Shown here piece by piece: positions 1-11,972 of a DNA stretch of 64,000 nt. Numbering within the stretch: the stretch's first letter is position 1; each line of letters begins with the position of its first letter. The stretch spans positions 558,001-622,000 of the forward strand of contig NZ_SLVX01000001.1 in NCBI RefSeq assembly GCF_004341885.1, read 5' to 3'. Position numbers and translations under genes: made by a program. This stretch comes from Shinella granuli. Its GTDB lineage: Bacteria; Pseudomonadota; Alphaproteobacteria; Rhizobiales; Rhizobiaceae. The notes under the pieces are model-generated. The model did not search any database. It was not told the DNA's origin and saw only the letters and a list, made by a program, of their open reading frames with translations.

Positions 1-186
1 CCGGAGGATGTCAGGCTGGGCGGCGAGGGGGCTGCCGCGCGTGTCCGCTCATCGCTCTATGAGGGGGAGCGCTACAGCGTGACGCTGGACCTGGCGGACG
101 GCCAGACCCTCCGGGCCTTCAGCCGCGAAAGGCCGATGCCGGGTGACACCGTATCCGTGACGATCACGTCCGCCTGGCGGCTCTAG
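1..186 (+). CDS. C-terminal end of an ABC transporter ATP-binding protein (TOBE domain), partial
   Basis: The window opens inside a gene. The last 61 codons read in frame from base 1 to a TAG stop. The peptide begins PEDVRL and continues with alternating short beta strands and a DGQTLRAF segment, the pattern of the TOBE_2 domain that ends sugar, polyamine or iron-type ABC ATPases. The TOBE domain is a regulatory or substrate-sensing extension, so the transported substrate cannot be told from this fragment. The Walker motifs would lie upstream of the window. The family call rests on the RPED-like motif and on position; the transporter class is inference. Confidence 0.65.
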   Translation, partial: PEDVRLGGEGAAARVRSSLYEGERYSVTLDLADGQTLRAFSRERPMPGDTVSVTITSAWRL

Positions 187-257
187 CGAAGAATCTCCGG
201 GAACCAGCGTCCGGCAGAATCGTTCGTCTCTCATCTTTCAATGGAGAACAGGTTGCC

Positions 258-437
258 ATGGACGAGAAGTCACAGGTTTCGAAGTCGAAGGAAGACAGGC
301 GCCGGGACGAGAAGAAGCCCGGCGTGATCGTTGCCGGCCCGGAGGCCCATGCGCGCGAGCGCGCCGGAAAGGCGCCGGAGGGGCGCAAGCCGAAATCCGG
401 GGACGTGCAGCCGAAGAGCCCGGCAAATCCGTCGTAG
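258..437 (+). CDS. small hypothetical basic protein (59 aa)
   Basis: A 59-residue ORF starts at ATG 258 with a GGAG about 12 bases upstream. It is rich in Lys, Arg, Glu and Pro, with no membrane segment, cysteine or recognisable domain, and looks intrinsically disordered. It begins 72 bases after the ABC ATPase stop and could be co-transcribed with it. Small charged proteins of this type are common hypotheticals in rhizobia. No function can be assigned. The main support is the plausible start and its fit to the gap before katG, so it is only moderately secure. Confidence 0.45.
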   Translation: MDEKSQVSKSKEDRRRDEKKPGVIVAGPEAHARERAGKAPEGRKPKSGDVQPKSPANPS

Positions 438-504
438 GGCGTTTCCGCTTTTCCGCCCTTTTGCCGGAATTGCTCCGGCCTTGCGGCCTTGCATTCCTGC
501 TGAA

Positions 505-532
505 GCCTTCCCCCGCTCATGCGGGGGAAGGC
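505..532. terminator. 12-bp perfect hairpin between convergent genes
   Basis: Bases 505-516 and 521-532 are perfect inverted repeats around a TCAT loop. The hairpin lies between the small + strand gene ending at 437 and the katG stop at 554, so it could end or stabilise either transcript. There is no T-run on either side, so it is not a canonical intrinsic terminator. It may also be a dispersed palindrome. Confidence 0.4.
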
Positions 533-553
533 GTGCGTCTGATGGCCTGCCGG

Positions 554-4160
<3,607 letters not shown>

Positions 4161-4363
4161 CGAATGAACTGTGCGGTTTGGGCGTTATGGTCATGCCGCC
4201 GGTGGCCGGGGATCCATGCAATCGGCGGGGCTGAACCGCTGTTCTATTGCACCATCCGCGTCGCGCTGTTCCCTGGGGAACAGCGTGGCCGCCCGGAGAC
4301 CTTTTGTTGCGCCATATGCGATTGCTCTGCGCCGCGCCAAAGGCCTTCGGGTCAGGGCATGTC

Positions 4364-5761
4364 CTAGAGCAGGAAGTCGCCTTTGCTCAGCGCCAGCTTG
4401 CCGTCGAGGTCGAGGCGGAAATCGGCGGCCTTGTCGCCGTCGATGTCGCCTTCCACGATGGTGACGGCCTTGCCGTTTGCCGTCGTCGTGTACCAGCGCA
4501 ATTCGCCGGCATCGCCCGTGAAGGCCTTGCCCCGCGCAAGAAGGGTGAAGCTGTGGCCGGCCTCGGGACCGTTGGCGTCGATGGCGGAAAGGTCGATGCG
4601 GTCGCGGCCGGGCTCGAAATCCGTGATGCGGTCGCGCGTCGCAAGGCCGATCTCGGCGGCGCTGCGGAAGACGAAGGTGTCGGCGCCCGCCCCGCCCGTC
4701 AGCCGGTCCGCACCCGCCCCGCCGTTCAGCCAGTCGTTGCCGGCGCCGCCGTCGAGCCGGTCGTTGCCGGCAAGGCCCACGAGCGCGTCATCGCCGCGGC
4801 CGCCGGAAAGCGTGTTGGCGTGCGAGGACCCGACGAGGAGGTCGGCGTCGTTGGCGGCCGAATCATGCGCCGTGCCGTCGCCCGTAAGATTGCGCGCTGT
4901 GGCGGAGGCGACCTGCAGTTCCTCAAGTGCCATGCCCCTGGTTATGCCGTAGGCGGCCTTCAGCCGGGCGATGGCGGGGGCATACTCCTCGAAAATCGAA
5001 TCGATGCCGGAAAAACCCTTGATGCGGCCGGCGGCGTCAGCGTCGAAGCGGCTTTCATAGGAGAGGATCTTTTCCCGGTGCGCGGCGTACATGCGGCCCG
5101 CGTCGAGCGCCTCCGCCGTCGTCGCCGTGCCCTCTCTGGCGAAGAGCTTGAATTGCTCGGCCTCGACATAACGCCGGTTGGCGATGCCGGCATGGCCGCT
5201 GCCGTTGGAATTGTAGCGGATCTCGTACCAGGCCTCGGCCCGGTCGCCTGCAAGGATCGCGGCCTTCAGCTTCGGTCCGAGCAGGGCGGGTGCATTGTAG
5301 GCCATGCTGAAGAGCACGGCGCGCTCGGTGGAGTTCGGGATGCCGGCGAGCCATTTGTCGATCGCCGCCTCGTAGCGCGGCGAGAGCGCGGCCAGCGCCG
5401 TCTGGATCTCGGCATCGGAGGAGAAGGCGAAGGCCTTCGGCACGCCCGGATCGCGCGTGGCGTTCCAGTCGGCCATGACCTTGTCGAGCCGGCTGTTGAG
5501 CAGCGCGGTCTCGCCCCTGGCGTAGCCCTGGTCGATGACGGCCTTCAGCTTCGCCTGCAGCGCCGCGCTCCAGCCGCTGCCGGCGATCGCCTTCAGCACG
5601 GGTTCGAGATTGTAGCGCAGGTTGAAGCCGATGCCGATCGTCGGCGCCGGATCGGCCGCCGTGTCGAGATAGGCCCGCCGCGTCGAGCCCTCCAGGGCAA
5701 GGAGCAGGTCGAAACCCGTCTTCCGATAGGCGGAGGTGGAAAGACCGGTGAATTTCAGCAT
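4364..5761 (-). CDS. GH24 lysozyme-like domain fused to RTX calcium-binding repeats
   Basis: A 465-residue protein with two modules. Residues 12-180 resemble phage T4-type lysozyme (GH24): Glu24, Asp33 and Thr41 fall in the E-D-T pattern, followed by TIGIGFN. Residues about 340-400 carry hemolysin-type nonapeptide repeats such as GGRGDDALV and GGAGNDWLN, which bind calcium and mark type I-secreted proteins. There is no N-terminal signal peptide, as expected for type I export. The start at 5761 (MLKFTG) is preferred over an upstream one at 5863 because it has an AGGG and leaves the catalytic domain near the N-terminus. The likely role is secreted cleavage of peptidoglycan or another glycan; no transporter genes lie nearby. 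Confidence 0.8.
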   Translation of the reverse strand: MLKFTGLSTSAYRKTGFDLLLALEGSTRRAYLDTAADPAPTIGIGFNLRYNLEPVLKAIAGSGWSAALQAKLKAVIDQGYARGETALLNSRLDKVMADWNATRDPGVPKAFAFSSDAEIQTALAALSPRYEAAIDKWLAGIPNSTERAVLFSMAYNAPALLGPKLKAAILAGDRAEAWYEIRYNSNGSGHAGIANRRYVEAEQFKLFAREGTATTAEALDAGRMYAAHREKILSYESRFDADAAGRIKGFSGIDSIFEEYAPAIARLKAAYGITRGMALEELQVASATARNLTGDGTAHDSAANDADLLVGSSHANTLSGGRGDDALVGLAGNDRLDGGAGNDWLNGGAGADRLTGGAGADTFVFRSAAEIGLATRDRITDFEPGRDRIDLSAIDANGPEAGHSFTLLARGKAFTGDAGELRWYTTTANGKAVTIVEGDIDGDKAADFRLDLDGKLALSKGDFLL

Positions 5762-5898
5762 CGCTTGCCCTGCTTTCGTCGCGTGCGCACAGCCTAGCGC
5801 GGGCGAGGTAAAGGCACCGCTCACGAAAAGGGGAAACGCTTTGCTAACGCCGCCCCCTTGCAACCCGGTCGCACACCGCCATATTGCCGCCAGGACGA

Positions 5899-6471
5899 AT
5901 GGAGACGGATGGCATGGGCGAGAGCAGGATCAGGACACCGCTGGAGGTCGTCGACTTCTGGTGCGAGACGCTGACGGCCAAGGACTGGTGGCAATCGACG
6001 CCGGCGCTCGACGCGCATGTGCGCGAGACCTTCGCCGAAACCCATTTCGCCCTCTCGCAGGCGGTGACGGCGCCGTGGCAGGCAAGCCCGGAGGCGCGGC
6101 TTGCCGCCATCATCGTGCTCGACCAGTTTCCCCGCAACATGTACCGCGCCTCGCCGCTGGCCTTCGCCACGGACTGGATCGCCCGGCGCGAAGCGCGCCT
6201 TGCGCTGGAGGCTGGCGCCGACAAGGCTGTCCCCTATGACCGCCGCCATTTCTTCTACATGCCGCTCGAACATTCCGAGGATCTTGCGGACCAGGACCTC
6301 TCCGTCGCGCTCTTCGAGGCGCATGGCGACGAGATGTATCTCGACTATGCCGTCCGCCACCGGGACGTCATCGTCGAATATGGCCGCTTTCCGCATCGCA
6401 ATGCCTTCCTCGGCCGTGTCTCGACCCGGGAGGAGGCGGCCTATCTCGCCGAGCCGGGCGCCGGATTCTAG
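5899..6471 (+). CDS. DUF924 family protein
   Basis: A protein of about 190 residues with the DUF924 pattern: VVDFW near the start, then IIVLDQFPRNMYR and FFYMPLEHSED. The family is all-helical with a TPR-like fold and no assigned activity. It is soluble with no signal peptide. ATG starts occur at 5899 and 5914; the second has a GGAG at a better distance, so the true start could be 15 bases later. It stands alone between the divergent lysozyme gene and the MscS gene. Confidence 0.85.
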   Translation: METDGMGESRIRTPLEVVDFWCETLTAKDWWQSTPALDAHVRETFAETHFALSQAVTAPWQASPEARLAAIIVLDQFPRNMYRASPLAFATDWIARREARLALEAGADKAVPYDRRHFFYMPLEHSEDLADQDLSVALFEAHGDEMYLDYAVRHRDVIVEYGRFPHRNAFLGRVSTREEAAYLAEPGAGF

Positions 6472-6578
6472 CAACACGGGCAGCCCGGTTTAAAATGGCC
6501 GCATTCGCGGGTAGAACGGGGGCGCAATCGCGTGTCCCGCGCTGCATCGTCTGTTTCCGTTCAATCGAGGATGGCCTG

Positions 6579-9056
6579 TTGCCGACCTTCCGCCTTCTCT
6601 GCGTCCTTCTCACGGTCCTCCTGCTTGCGGCCGCGCCGGCCCGGGCGCAGACCGCCGCCGCGCCCGCCCTCGTCGATGCGACGCAGATCGAGCAGGCGAG
6701 CAACGATCTCGACCGCGCCAGCGGCCAGCTCAATGCGATTCGCGAGCGGGTGGAGCGCCACAAGGACGACGATGCGCGGCTCGTGGAGCTGAAGATCGAG
6801 GCCGAGGCGCTGAACCGGACGATCCTGGCCATTTCCGTCGCGACGCGGCCGCGGCTGGAGGCGATCAAGGCGCGCCAGGCCGAACTTGGCGACCCGCCGG
6901 CCGAGGGTGCGCCGGCCGAAGGCGCCGTCGTGGTGGAGGAGCGCAAGAAGCTTGCCGTAGAGCGCAACGAAATCAACGCGCTGACCGGCGAGGCGGAAAA
7001 CCTCTCCATCGAGGCGACGAAGCTTTCGAACCGCATCACGGAAATCCGACGGCAGCTCTTCACCGACGCCATCCTCAAGCGCACGGGCGTCAACACCGCG
7101 CTCTTCACGGAAGCCTCCGGTGCGCTGACCCACGAGGCGGCGACGTTCGGCCGCACGGTGACGGCGTGGCTGCAATTCGTCTGGAAATTCAAGCGCATGC
7201 AGCTTCTGGGTGCCGTCGCGCTGTCGCTGGTGGCCGCGCTGGTGCTGCTGTCCGGCAGCTACCGGCTGTTCTCCCCCTTCATCACGCGCGCCGTGCAGCA
7301 GGAGAAGCCGCATTACATCACGCGGCTTTCCGTCGCCTTCTGGTCGACGATCCTGCCGAGCATGGCGGCGGGTGCCTTTGCCGGCACGAGCTATTTCTTC
7401 CTCGATACGTTCAATGTGCTGCGCTCCGACATCGCGCCGATCATCTCGATCGCGCTGGCGGTGATGGTGGCGATCTTCTTCGTCGCCCAGCTTGCCAATG
7501 CGGTGCTTTCGCCCGGCGACGGGCACTGGCGGCTGGTGCGGGTTTCCGATCGCGGCGCGCAGCTTCTGTGGCTGCTGATCTTCAGCATGGCCATCGTCAA
7601 CGGCGCGGACTATTTCCTCGGCACGATCAGCGAGGTGCTGGGCTCCCCGGTCGTCCTCACGGTGGTGAAAAGCTTCTTCGCCTCGATCGTCATCGGCGCG
7701 CTGCTCGTTGTCACCGCCTTCATCAAGCCGGTGCTGCACCAGGGGGAAGCGCATGATTCGCAGGGGCGCCCGTGGCCGCGGTCGATCTTCATCCTCCTGA
7801 TGCTGACCGGCCTCGGGCTCATCTTCGCCTCGCTGCTCGGCTATGTCGGCATGGCGCGCTTCATCGCCACGCAGATCGTCGTGACGGGCGCGATCGTCGT
7901 GACCATGTATATCGGCTTCCTGTCCGGCCGCGCCGTCTCCGCGCCCAATGCCTTTGCCGAAACGGCGGTCGGCAAGCGGCTGGAGCAGCGCTTCGGCCTC
8001 GGCCAGGTGGCGCTCGACCAGGTCGGGCTTGCCGCGGGGCTCAGCATCTATCTGCTGATCTTCGTCGTCTTCGTGCCGATGGTGCTGCTGCAATGGGGCT
8101 TCCAGGTCGCGGATATCGAATCCTGGACCTACCGCATCTTCACGGAAATCCGTATCGGCAGCATCACCATCTCGCTGATCGGCATCCTTGCGGGCATCCT
8201 GCTCTTCGTCGCCGGCCTCGTCGTCACGCGCTGGTTCCAGAAATGGGTGGACGGCAATGTCCTGGCGCGCAGCCAGGTCGATGCCGGCGTGCGCAATTCC
8301 GTCCGCACCGCCGTCGGCTATGCCGGCGTGGCGCTGGCCGGCCTTGTCGGCATATCGGCGGCGGGCATCAACCTGTCCAGCCTCGCGCTCGTTGCCGGCG
8401 CCCTCTCGCTCGGTATCGGTTTCGGCCTGCAGAACATCGTCTCGAACTTCGTCTCGGGCCTCATCCTGCTCGCCGAGCGGCCGTTCAAGGTGGGCGACTG
8501 GGTGGTGGCCGGCACGACCGAGGGCTTCGTGCGCCGCATCTCCGTGCGCGCCACCGAGATCGAGACCTTCCAGCGCCAGACGGTGATCGTGCCGAACTCG
8601 GTACTGATCAACGGGCAGGTCGGCAACTGGACGCACCGCAACAAGCTCGGCCGCATCGACATAGCGATCAGCGTGCATGGCGGCAACGATCCGCGCCGGG
8701 TGCAGGAGATCCTCGTCGAGGTCGTGCGCGGGCAGCAGGGGCTGCTGCGCAATCCCGAGCCGATGGTGGTCTTCCAGGCGTTCTCCTCCGCGACGCTCGA
8801 CTTCGAGATCCGAGCCTTCCTTGCGGATATCCTCAATGGCACGGGCGTGAAATCCGATCTGCGCGCCGCCATCCTCGAACGTTTCCGGACCGAGGGCATC
8901 GCCATCGGCGCGCCGGCGGCGGCGGAGGTGCCGATCAAGATCTCGCCGGAAGGGGCCGATCTCATCACCACGCTGCTCGACCAGGCGACGCAGAAGGTCC
9001 GCCCGCCGGCAGCAGGCCGGCGCGGCAAGCCGGCGGACGACGCATCCGGCACCTGA
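6579..9056 (+). CDS. large mechanosensitive channel, MscS family with DUF3772 domain
   Basis: An inner-membrane channel of about 825 residues that would open under hypo-osmotic stress. It has a signal peptide (LPTFRLLCVLLTVLLLAA, cleavage after ARAQ) and a periplasmic coiled-coil or DUF3772 region to about residue 200. About eleven membrane helices follow, ending in the pore helix rich in Gly and Ala (SLALVAGALSLGIGFGLQN), then the cytoplasmic beta domain (NSVLINGQVGNWTH) and an alpha-beta tail. The TTG at 6579 is preferred because GAGG precedes it and it starts at the signal peptide; an in-frame ATG at 6495 would add 28 non-signal-like residues. It is monocistronic. Confidence 0.9.
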   Translation: MPTFRLLCVLLTVLLLAAAPARAQTAAAPALVDATQIEQASNDLDRASGQLNAIRERVERHKDDDARLVELKIEAEALNRTILAISVATRPRLEAIKARQAELGDPPAEGAPAEGAVVVEERKKLAVERNEINALTGEAENLSIEATKLSNRITEIRRQLFTDAILKRTGVNTALFTEASGALTHEAATFGRTVTAWLQFVWKFKRMQLLGAVALSLVAALVLLSGSYRLFSPFITRAVQQEKPHYITRLSVAFWSTILPSMAAGAFAGTSYFFLDTFNVLRSDIAPIISIALAVMVAIFFVAQLANAVLSPGDGHWRLVRVSDRGAQLLWLLIFSMAIVNGADYFLGTISEVLGSPVVLTVVKSFFASIVIGALLVVTAFIKPVLHQGEAHDSQGRPWPRSIFILLMLTGLGLIFASLLGYVGMARFIATQIVVTGAIVVTMYIGFLSGRAVSAPNAFAETAVGKRLEQRFGLGQVALDQVGLAAGLSIYLLIFVVFVPMVLLQWGFQVADIESWTYRIFTEIRIGSITISLIGILAGILLFVAGLVVTRWFQKWVDGNVLARSQVDAGVRNSVRTAVGYAGVALAGLVGISAAGINLSSLALVAGALSLGIGFGLQNIVSNFVSGLILLAERPFKVGDWVVAGTTEGFVRRISVRATEIETFQRQTVIVPNSVLINGQVGNWTHRNKLGRIDIAISVHGGNDPRRVQEILVEVVRGQQGLLRNPEPMVVFQAFSSATLDFEIRAFLADILNGTGVKSDLRAAILERFRTEGIAIGAPAAAEVPIKISPEGADLITTLLDQATQKVRPPAAGRRGKPADDASGT

Positions 9057-9202
9057 CCGCCGCGCCCGATTTGCGGCACATGAACGCCGCATTCACGCTG
9101 CATTCAGCCGTGGCCCCATAAAACACATGCAAATCCCGGCGAGGAACGATAGTGTTCTGCAAGGGCTTGTGAACAGGGGCGGCGCTAAAGCGCCGGGCGA
9201 AG

Positions 9203-9466
9203 ATGAAGCGAATGATCATGATGCTGCTGGTGTCGGCCGCTGTGTCCGCTCCGGCCATGGCTGCCTCGGTGACCAACAAGGACGGCGACACCCAGGTGCT
9301 CGTCATCGTGGAGGGCGGCAGCCGCATGGAGGTCGCGCTGGAGCCCGGTGCGACGGAGACGATCTGCCCGTCCGGCTGCTTCGTCACCCTGCCGAACGGC
9401 GACCGCATCGCCCTGAACGGCGGCGAAAATGTCGAGATCGAGGGCGGTTCCGCCTCGGTCAAGTAA
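9203..9466 (+). CDS. small secreted protein with two cysteines
   Basis: An 87-residue protein with a clear Sec signal peptide (MKRMIMMLLVSAAVSAPAMAA) and a mature domain of about 66 residues. The mature part is predicted beta-rich, with repeated short VxVxxG segments and one cysteine pair, C54 and C59 (TICPSGCFV), that could form a disulfide in the periplasm. No family is recognised. It is followed at once by a strong terminator, so it is a single-gene transcript. A small structural or binding role in the envelope is only a guess. Confidence 0.75.
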   Translation: MKRMIMMLLVSAAVSAPAMAASVTNKDGDTQVLVIVEGGSRMEVALEPGATETICPSGCFVTLPNGDRIALNGGENVEIEGGSASVK

Positions 9467-9487
9467 GCTTCGGGACGGTTTTTGCTG

Positions 9488-9521
9488 CGGCGCGGAAGTC
9501 GAACCGCGCCGTTTTGCTTTT
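9488..9521 (+). terminator. rho-independent terminator after the small secreted protein
   Basis: An 8-bp GC stem (9488-9495 with 9504-9511) closes an AAGTCGAA loop and is followed by TTTTGCTTTT. It starts 22 bases after the stop of the small secreted protein gene. Confidence 0.85.
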
Positions 9522-9650
9522 GTGCGGCTGGTTTTGCGCGATGCGGCCGAGTTTCGCCTCCCGCTTTTTCATGCCCTCTAAATTTAACGCTTTCGCAAAG
9601 GGTTGCCGCTAGGTCTTAACCTGGGGAACATTCTGTTACGAAGGCATATC

Positions 9651-10478
9651 ATGGCGTTTATCGGCATTTCCGGAATGCAGTATTCCGGCGCGTCTCTCTC
9701 GCATCACCGTATTCTTGTTGCCGAGGACTCGAATGTCTTCACCTCCATGATCTCCAAGCGCCTGAAGGAGCTTTTCGACATCGATGTCGAGATCTGCCGC
9801 AGCTTCGAGGAACTGGAGCTTGCCTATGACAAGTCCAGCGAGAAGATCACGCTCGCGATCTCGAACATCAACCTGCCGGGCGCCGAGAACGGCGAGGCGC
9901 TGAACTACCTGGTCGACCTCAGCATTCCGACGATCGTCTTCACCGGCACGTTCCAGCAGACGACGCGCGACCAGTTACTCTCCAAGGAAATCGTCGACTA
10001 CATCCTGAAGGACAATATCTTCGCCGTCGACATGCTGGCCGAATCGGTCTGCCGCTTCCTCACCAACCACAACCACCACGTCCTGATCGTCGACGACAGC
10101 GCGACGGCCCGGGCCTTGCTGACGACGCGCCTGAAGCGCTACAACTTCCGCGTCAGCACGGCGGAGAACGGTTCGGCTGCGCTCGCGCTGCTCAAGGCCA
10201 ATCCCGATATCGGCCTGATGATCACCGACTACAACATGCCCGACATCGACGGTTTCGAGCTGACGCGGCGCATCCGCGGCACGATCGGATCGCACCAGTT
10301 GCGCATCATCGGCGTGTCGTCCTCGACCGATCGCCTGCTGTCCGCCCGCTTCCTGAAGGCCGGCGGCAACGACTTCATCATGCGCCCGTTCATCGATGAG
10401 GAATTCTACTGCCGCGTTAATCAGAACCTCGACACGCTGACCCAGATCAAGACGGCCCAGCGGCGTCTTACGGCTTGA
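9651..10478 (+). CDS. tandem receiver-domain response regulator (REC-REC)
   Basis: A 275-residue protein with two receiver domains and no output domain. The second (about residues 142-260) keeps the acidic pair IVDDS, the phospho-acceptor Asp in MITDYNMPDIDG and a late basic residue. The first (about 20-135) keeps VAEDS, but the phospho-acceptor position reads Asn (AISNINLPG), so it cannot be phosphorylated in the normal way. Start at 9651 has AAGG seven bases upstream. The next gene encodes a protein with the same REC-REC layout plus a GGDEF domain and similar spacing, so the two look like products of duplication and may work together in c-di-GMP control. Confidence 0.9.
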   Translation: MAFIGISGMQYSGASLSHHRILVAEDSNVFTSMISKRLKELFDIDVEICRSFEELELAYDKSSEKITLAISNINLPGAENGEALNYLVDLSIPTIVFTGTFQQTTRDQLLSKEIVDYILKDNIFAVDMLAESVCRFLTNHNHHVLIVDDSATARALLTTRLKRYNFRVSTAENGSAALALLKANPDIGLMITDYNMPDIDGFELTRRIRGTIGSHQLRIIGVSSSTDRLLSARFLKAGGNDFIMRPFIDEEFYCRVNQNLDTLTQIKTAQRRLTA

Positions 10479-10515
10479 TTTCCCTGCTGTTTCCGCAATC
10501 CACCCTTATATGTCC

Positions 10516-10530
10516 CTTACGTAGCGTAAG
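10516..10530. promoter_or_regulatory. perfect dyad CTTACG-TAG-CGTAAG
   Basis: A perfect 6-bp inverted repeat with a three-base centre lies 38 bases after the double-receiver gene and 86 before the GTG start of the cyclase gene. It is followed by ATATTTCTTT. It could be a short terminator of the first gene or an operator for the second. Confidence 0.4.
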
Positions 10531-10615
10531 ATATTTCTTTGCGGATTAACCAGTTGGTAAAACCGGTGGTTTGTAATGCGTTCCAGACCGGAACATCATC
10601 AGGGTACTGGACGAC

Positions 10616-11944
10616 GTGGGAGTGGATCCAAATCCGCAGCGAGGGCCTGCATTTCTGCGCCATTCAGGCCAGCAGGTGCTGCTTGTGGAAGACTCGCGCA
10701 TGTTTTCCACCGCGCTCAAGTACCGGCTTGAGCGGGAGCTCGGCCTTTCCGTCACCCATTGTTCCAGCATGGCCGCCGTCCGGGCGATCTTCCAGGGCGA
10801 GGCGCCGGAATTCGTTCTGGCCGTTCTCGACCTCAACCTTCCCGACGCGCCGAACTGCGAAGCGCTCGACTATGTGATCTCGAAGGGCATCGCGCCGCTG
10901 GTCTTCACCGGCTCCTTCAGCGATGCCACCCGCGACCATATCCTTGCCAAGAACGTGCTGGACTATGTCGTCAAGGACAATCCGGCAGCGATCCAGCAAC
11001 TGGTGGTTGCCGTCGATCGCATCCTGACGAGCGGCAAGACGCAGGTGCTCGTCGTCGATTCCAATCCGGAGAGCCTGCAGCGGCAGGTGAGCCTGATCGC
11101 CAAGCAGCGGTTCCAGATCATCGCGGTCGAAAGCGGTGCGGCGGCGCTCGATGCGCTGGATTCGCATGGCGGCATCGACATGGTGGTCTGCGATCTCGCG
11201 CTTGCCGACATGGACGGGTTCGACCTCCTGAGCGAGATCCGCCAGCGCCACGGCGACGATGCCGTGCGGGTCGTCGGCCTGTCGACCTCGGAGGACCGCA
11301 TGGTCGCCGCCCGATTCCTGCGCGCCGGCGGCGATGAATATATCCAGAAGCCGTTCCTCATCGAAGAGTTCAACAGCCGCATCTTCCACGTCGCGGCGAT
11401 CCAGAAGCGTGTCCAGTCGCTGCACCGCATCGCCGCGCGGGACTATCTCACCGACATCTACAACCGTCGCTACTTTTTCGAGGCGGGGCCGCGGCTCGTC
11501 GACCAGGCGCTGCGCCGGGGCGAGCCCATGTCGATCGCCATCCTCGACATCGACCATTTCAAGCGTCTCAACGACACCTACGGCCACGAGGTCGGCGACA
11601 TCGTGCTGAAGGCCGTCTCGCGCCGGCTCAAGCACCGGGTCGGCGACCGCCATCTCCTGGCGCGGCTCGGCGGCGAGGAGTTCGGCATCATCTTCCACGG
11701 CCTGGAGCTGGAAGGGGCGCTGGAATATTGCGAAAAGCTGCGCCTGGAACTGGCGGCCCAGCCGATCAATGCGGATGGCGAGCCCCTGACGATCACCGTC
11801 TCCGCCGGTCTTGCGGCGATTTCCGGCCGGGAAACCTTCGACAACTACCTGAACGCTGCCGACCAGTTCCTCTACATGGCCAAGCATGCCGGCCGGAACC
11901 GAGTCTTCTCCGAACTGTCGCTGATGAGCGCGCTGGCAAGCTGA
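10616..11944 (+). CDS. diguanylate cyclase with two receiver domains (PleD-like REC-REC-GGDEF)
   Basis: A 442-residue response regulator that makes cyclic di-GMP from two GTP. Receiver 1 (about 20-135) has VEDS and the Asp in AVLDLNLPDA. Receiver 2 (about 143-265) has VVDSN and the Asp in VVCDLALADMDG. The GGDEF domain follows (about 275-435) with the active signature RLGGEEFGIIF. The inhibitory RxxD site that should precede it is not conserved (GDRH), so product inhibition may be absent. The start is GTG 10616 with AGGG upstream; an upstream stop in this frame rules out a longer protein. The layout matches PleD, but the gene does not sit next to divK. Confidence 0.9.
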   Translation: MGVDPNPQRGPAFLRHSGQQVLLVEDSRMFSTALKYRLERELGLSVTHCSSMAAVRAIFQGEAPEFVLAVLDLNLPDAPNCEALDYVISKGIAPLVFTGSFSDATRDHILAKNVLDYVVKDNPAAIQQLVVAVDRILTSGKTQVLVVDSNPESLQRQVSLIAKQRFQIIAVESGAAALDALDSHGGIDMVVCDLALADMDGFDLLSEIRQRHGDDAVRVVGLSTSEDRMVAARFLRAGGDEYIQKPFLIEEFNSRIFHVAAIQKRVQSLHRIAARDYLTDIYNRRYFFEAGPRLVDQALRRGEPMSIAILDIDHFKRLNDTYGHEVGDIVLKAVSRRLKHRVGDRHLLARLGGEEFGIIFHGLELEGALEYCEKLRLELAAQPINADGEPLTITVSAGLAAISGRETFDNYLNAADQFLYMAKHAGRNRVFSELSLMSALAS

Positions 11945-11967
11945 GCCCCGCCGTGGCGGGGCCTTTG
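11945..11967 (+). terminator. GC-rich hairpin after the diguanylate cyclase gene
   Basis: GCCCCGCC and GGCGGGGC (11945-11952 and 11955-11962) pair directly after the stop codon and are followed by a short CTTT. The T-run is weak. It separates this gene from the convergent AraC-type regulator ending at 11973. Confidence 0.55.
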
Positions 11968-11972
11968 GTCGA

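Noticed and set aside
4247-5797. Long ORF on the + strand opposite the lysozyme-RTX gene
   Set aside because: RTX and lysozyme motifs are on the minus strand; the opposite frame has no recognisable domain.
6561-9092. 843-residue ORF opposite the MscS gene
   Set aside because: Highly charged, Arg and Asp-rich shadow frame; the MscS frame has signal peptide and helices.
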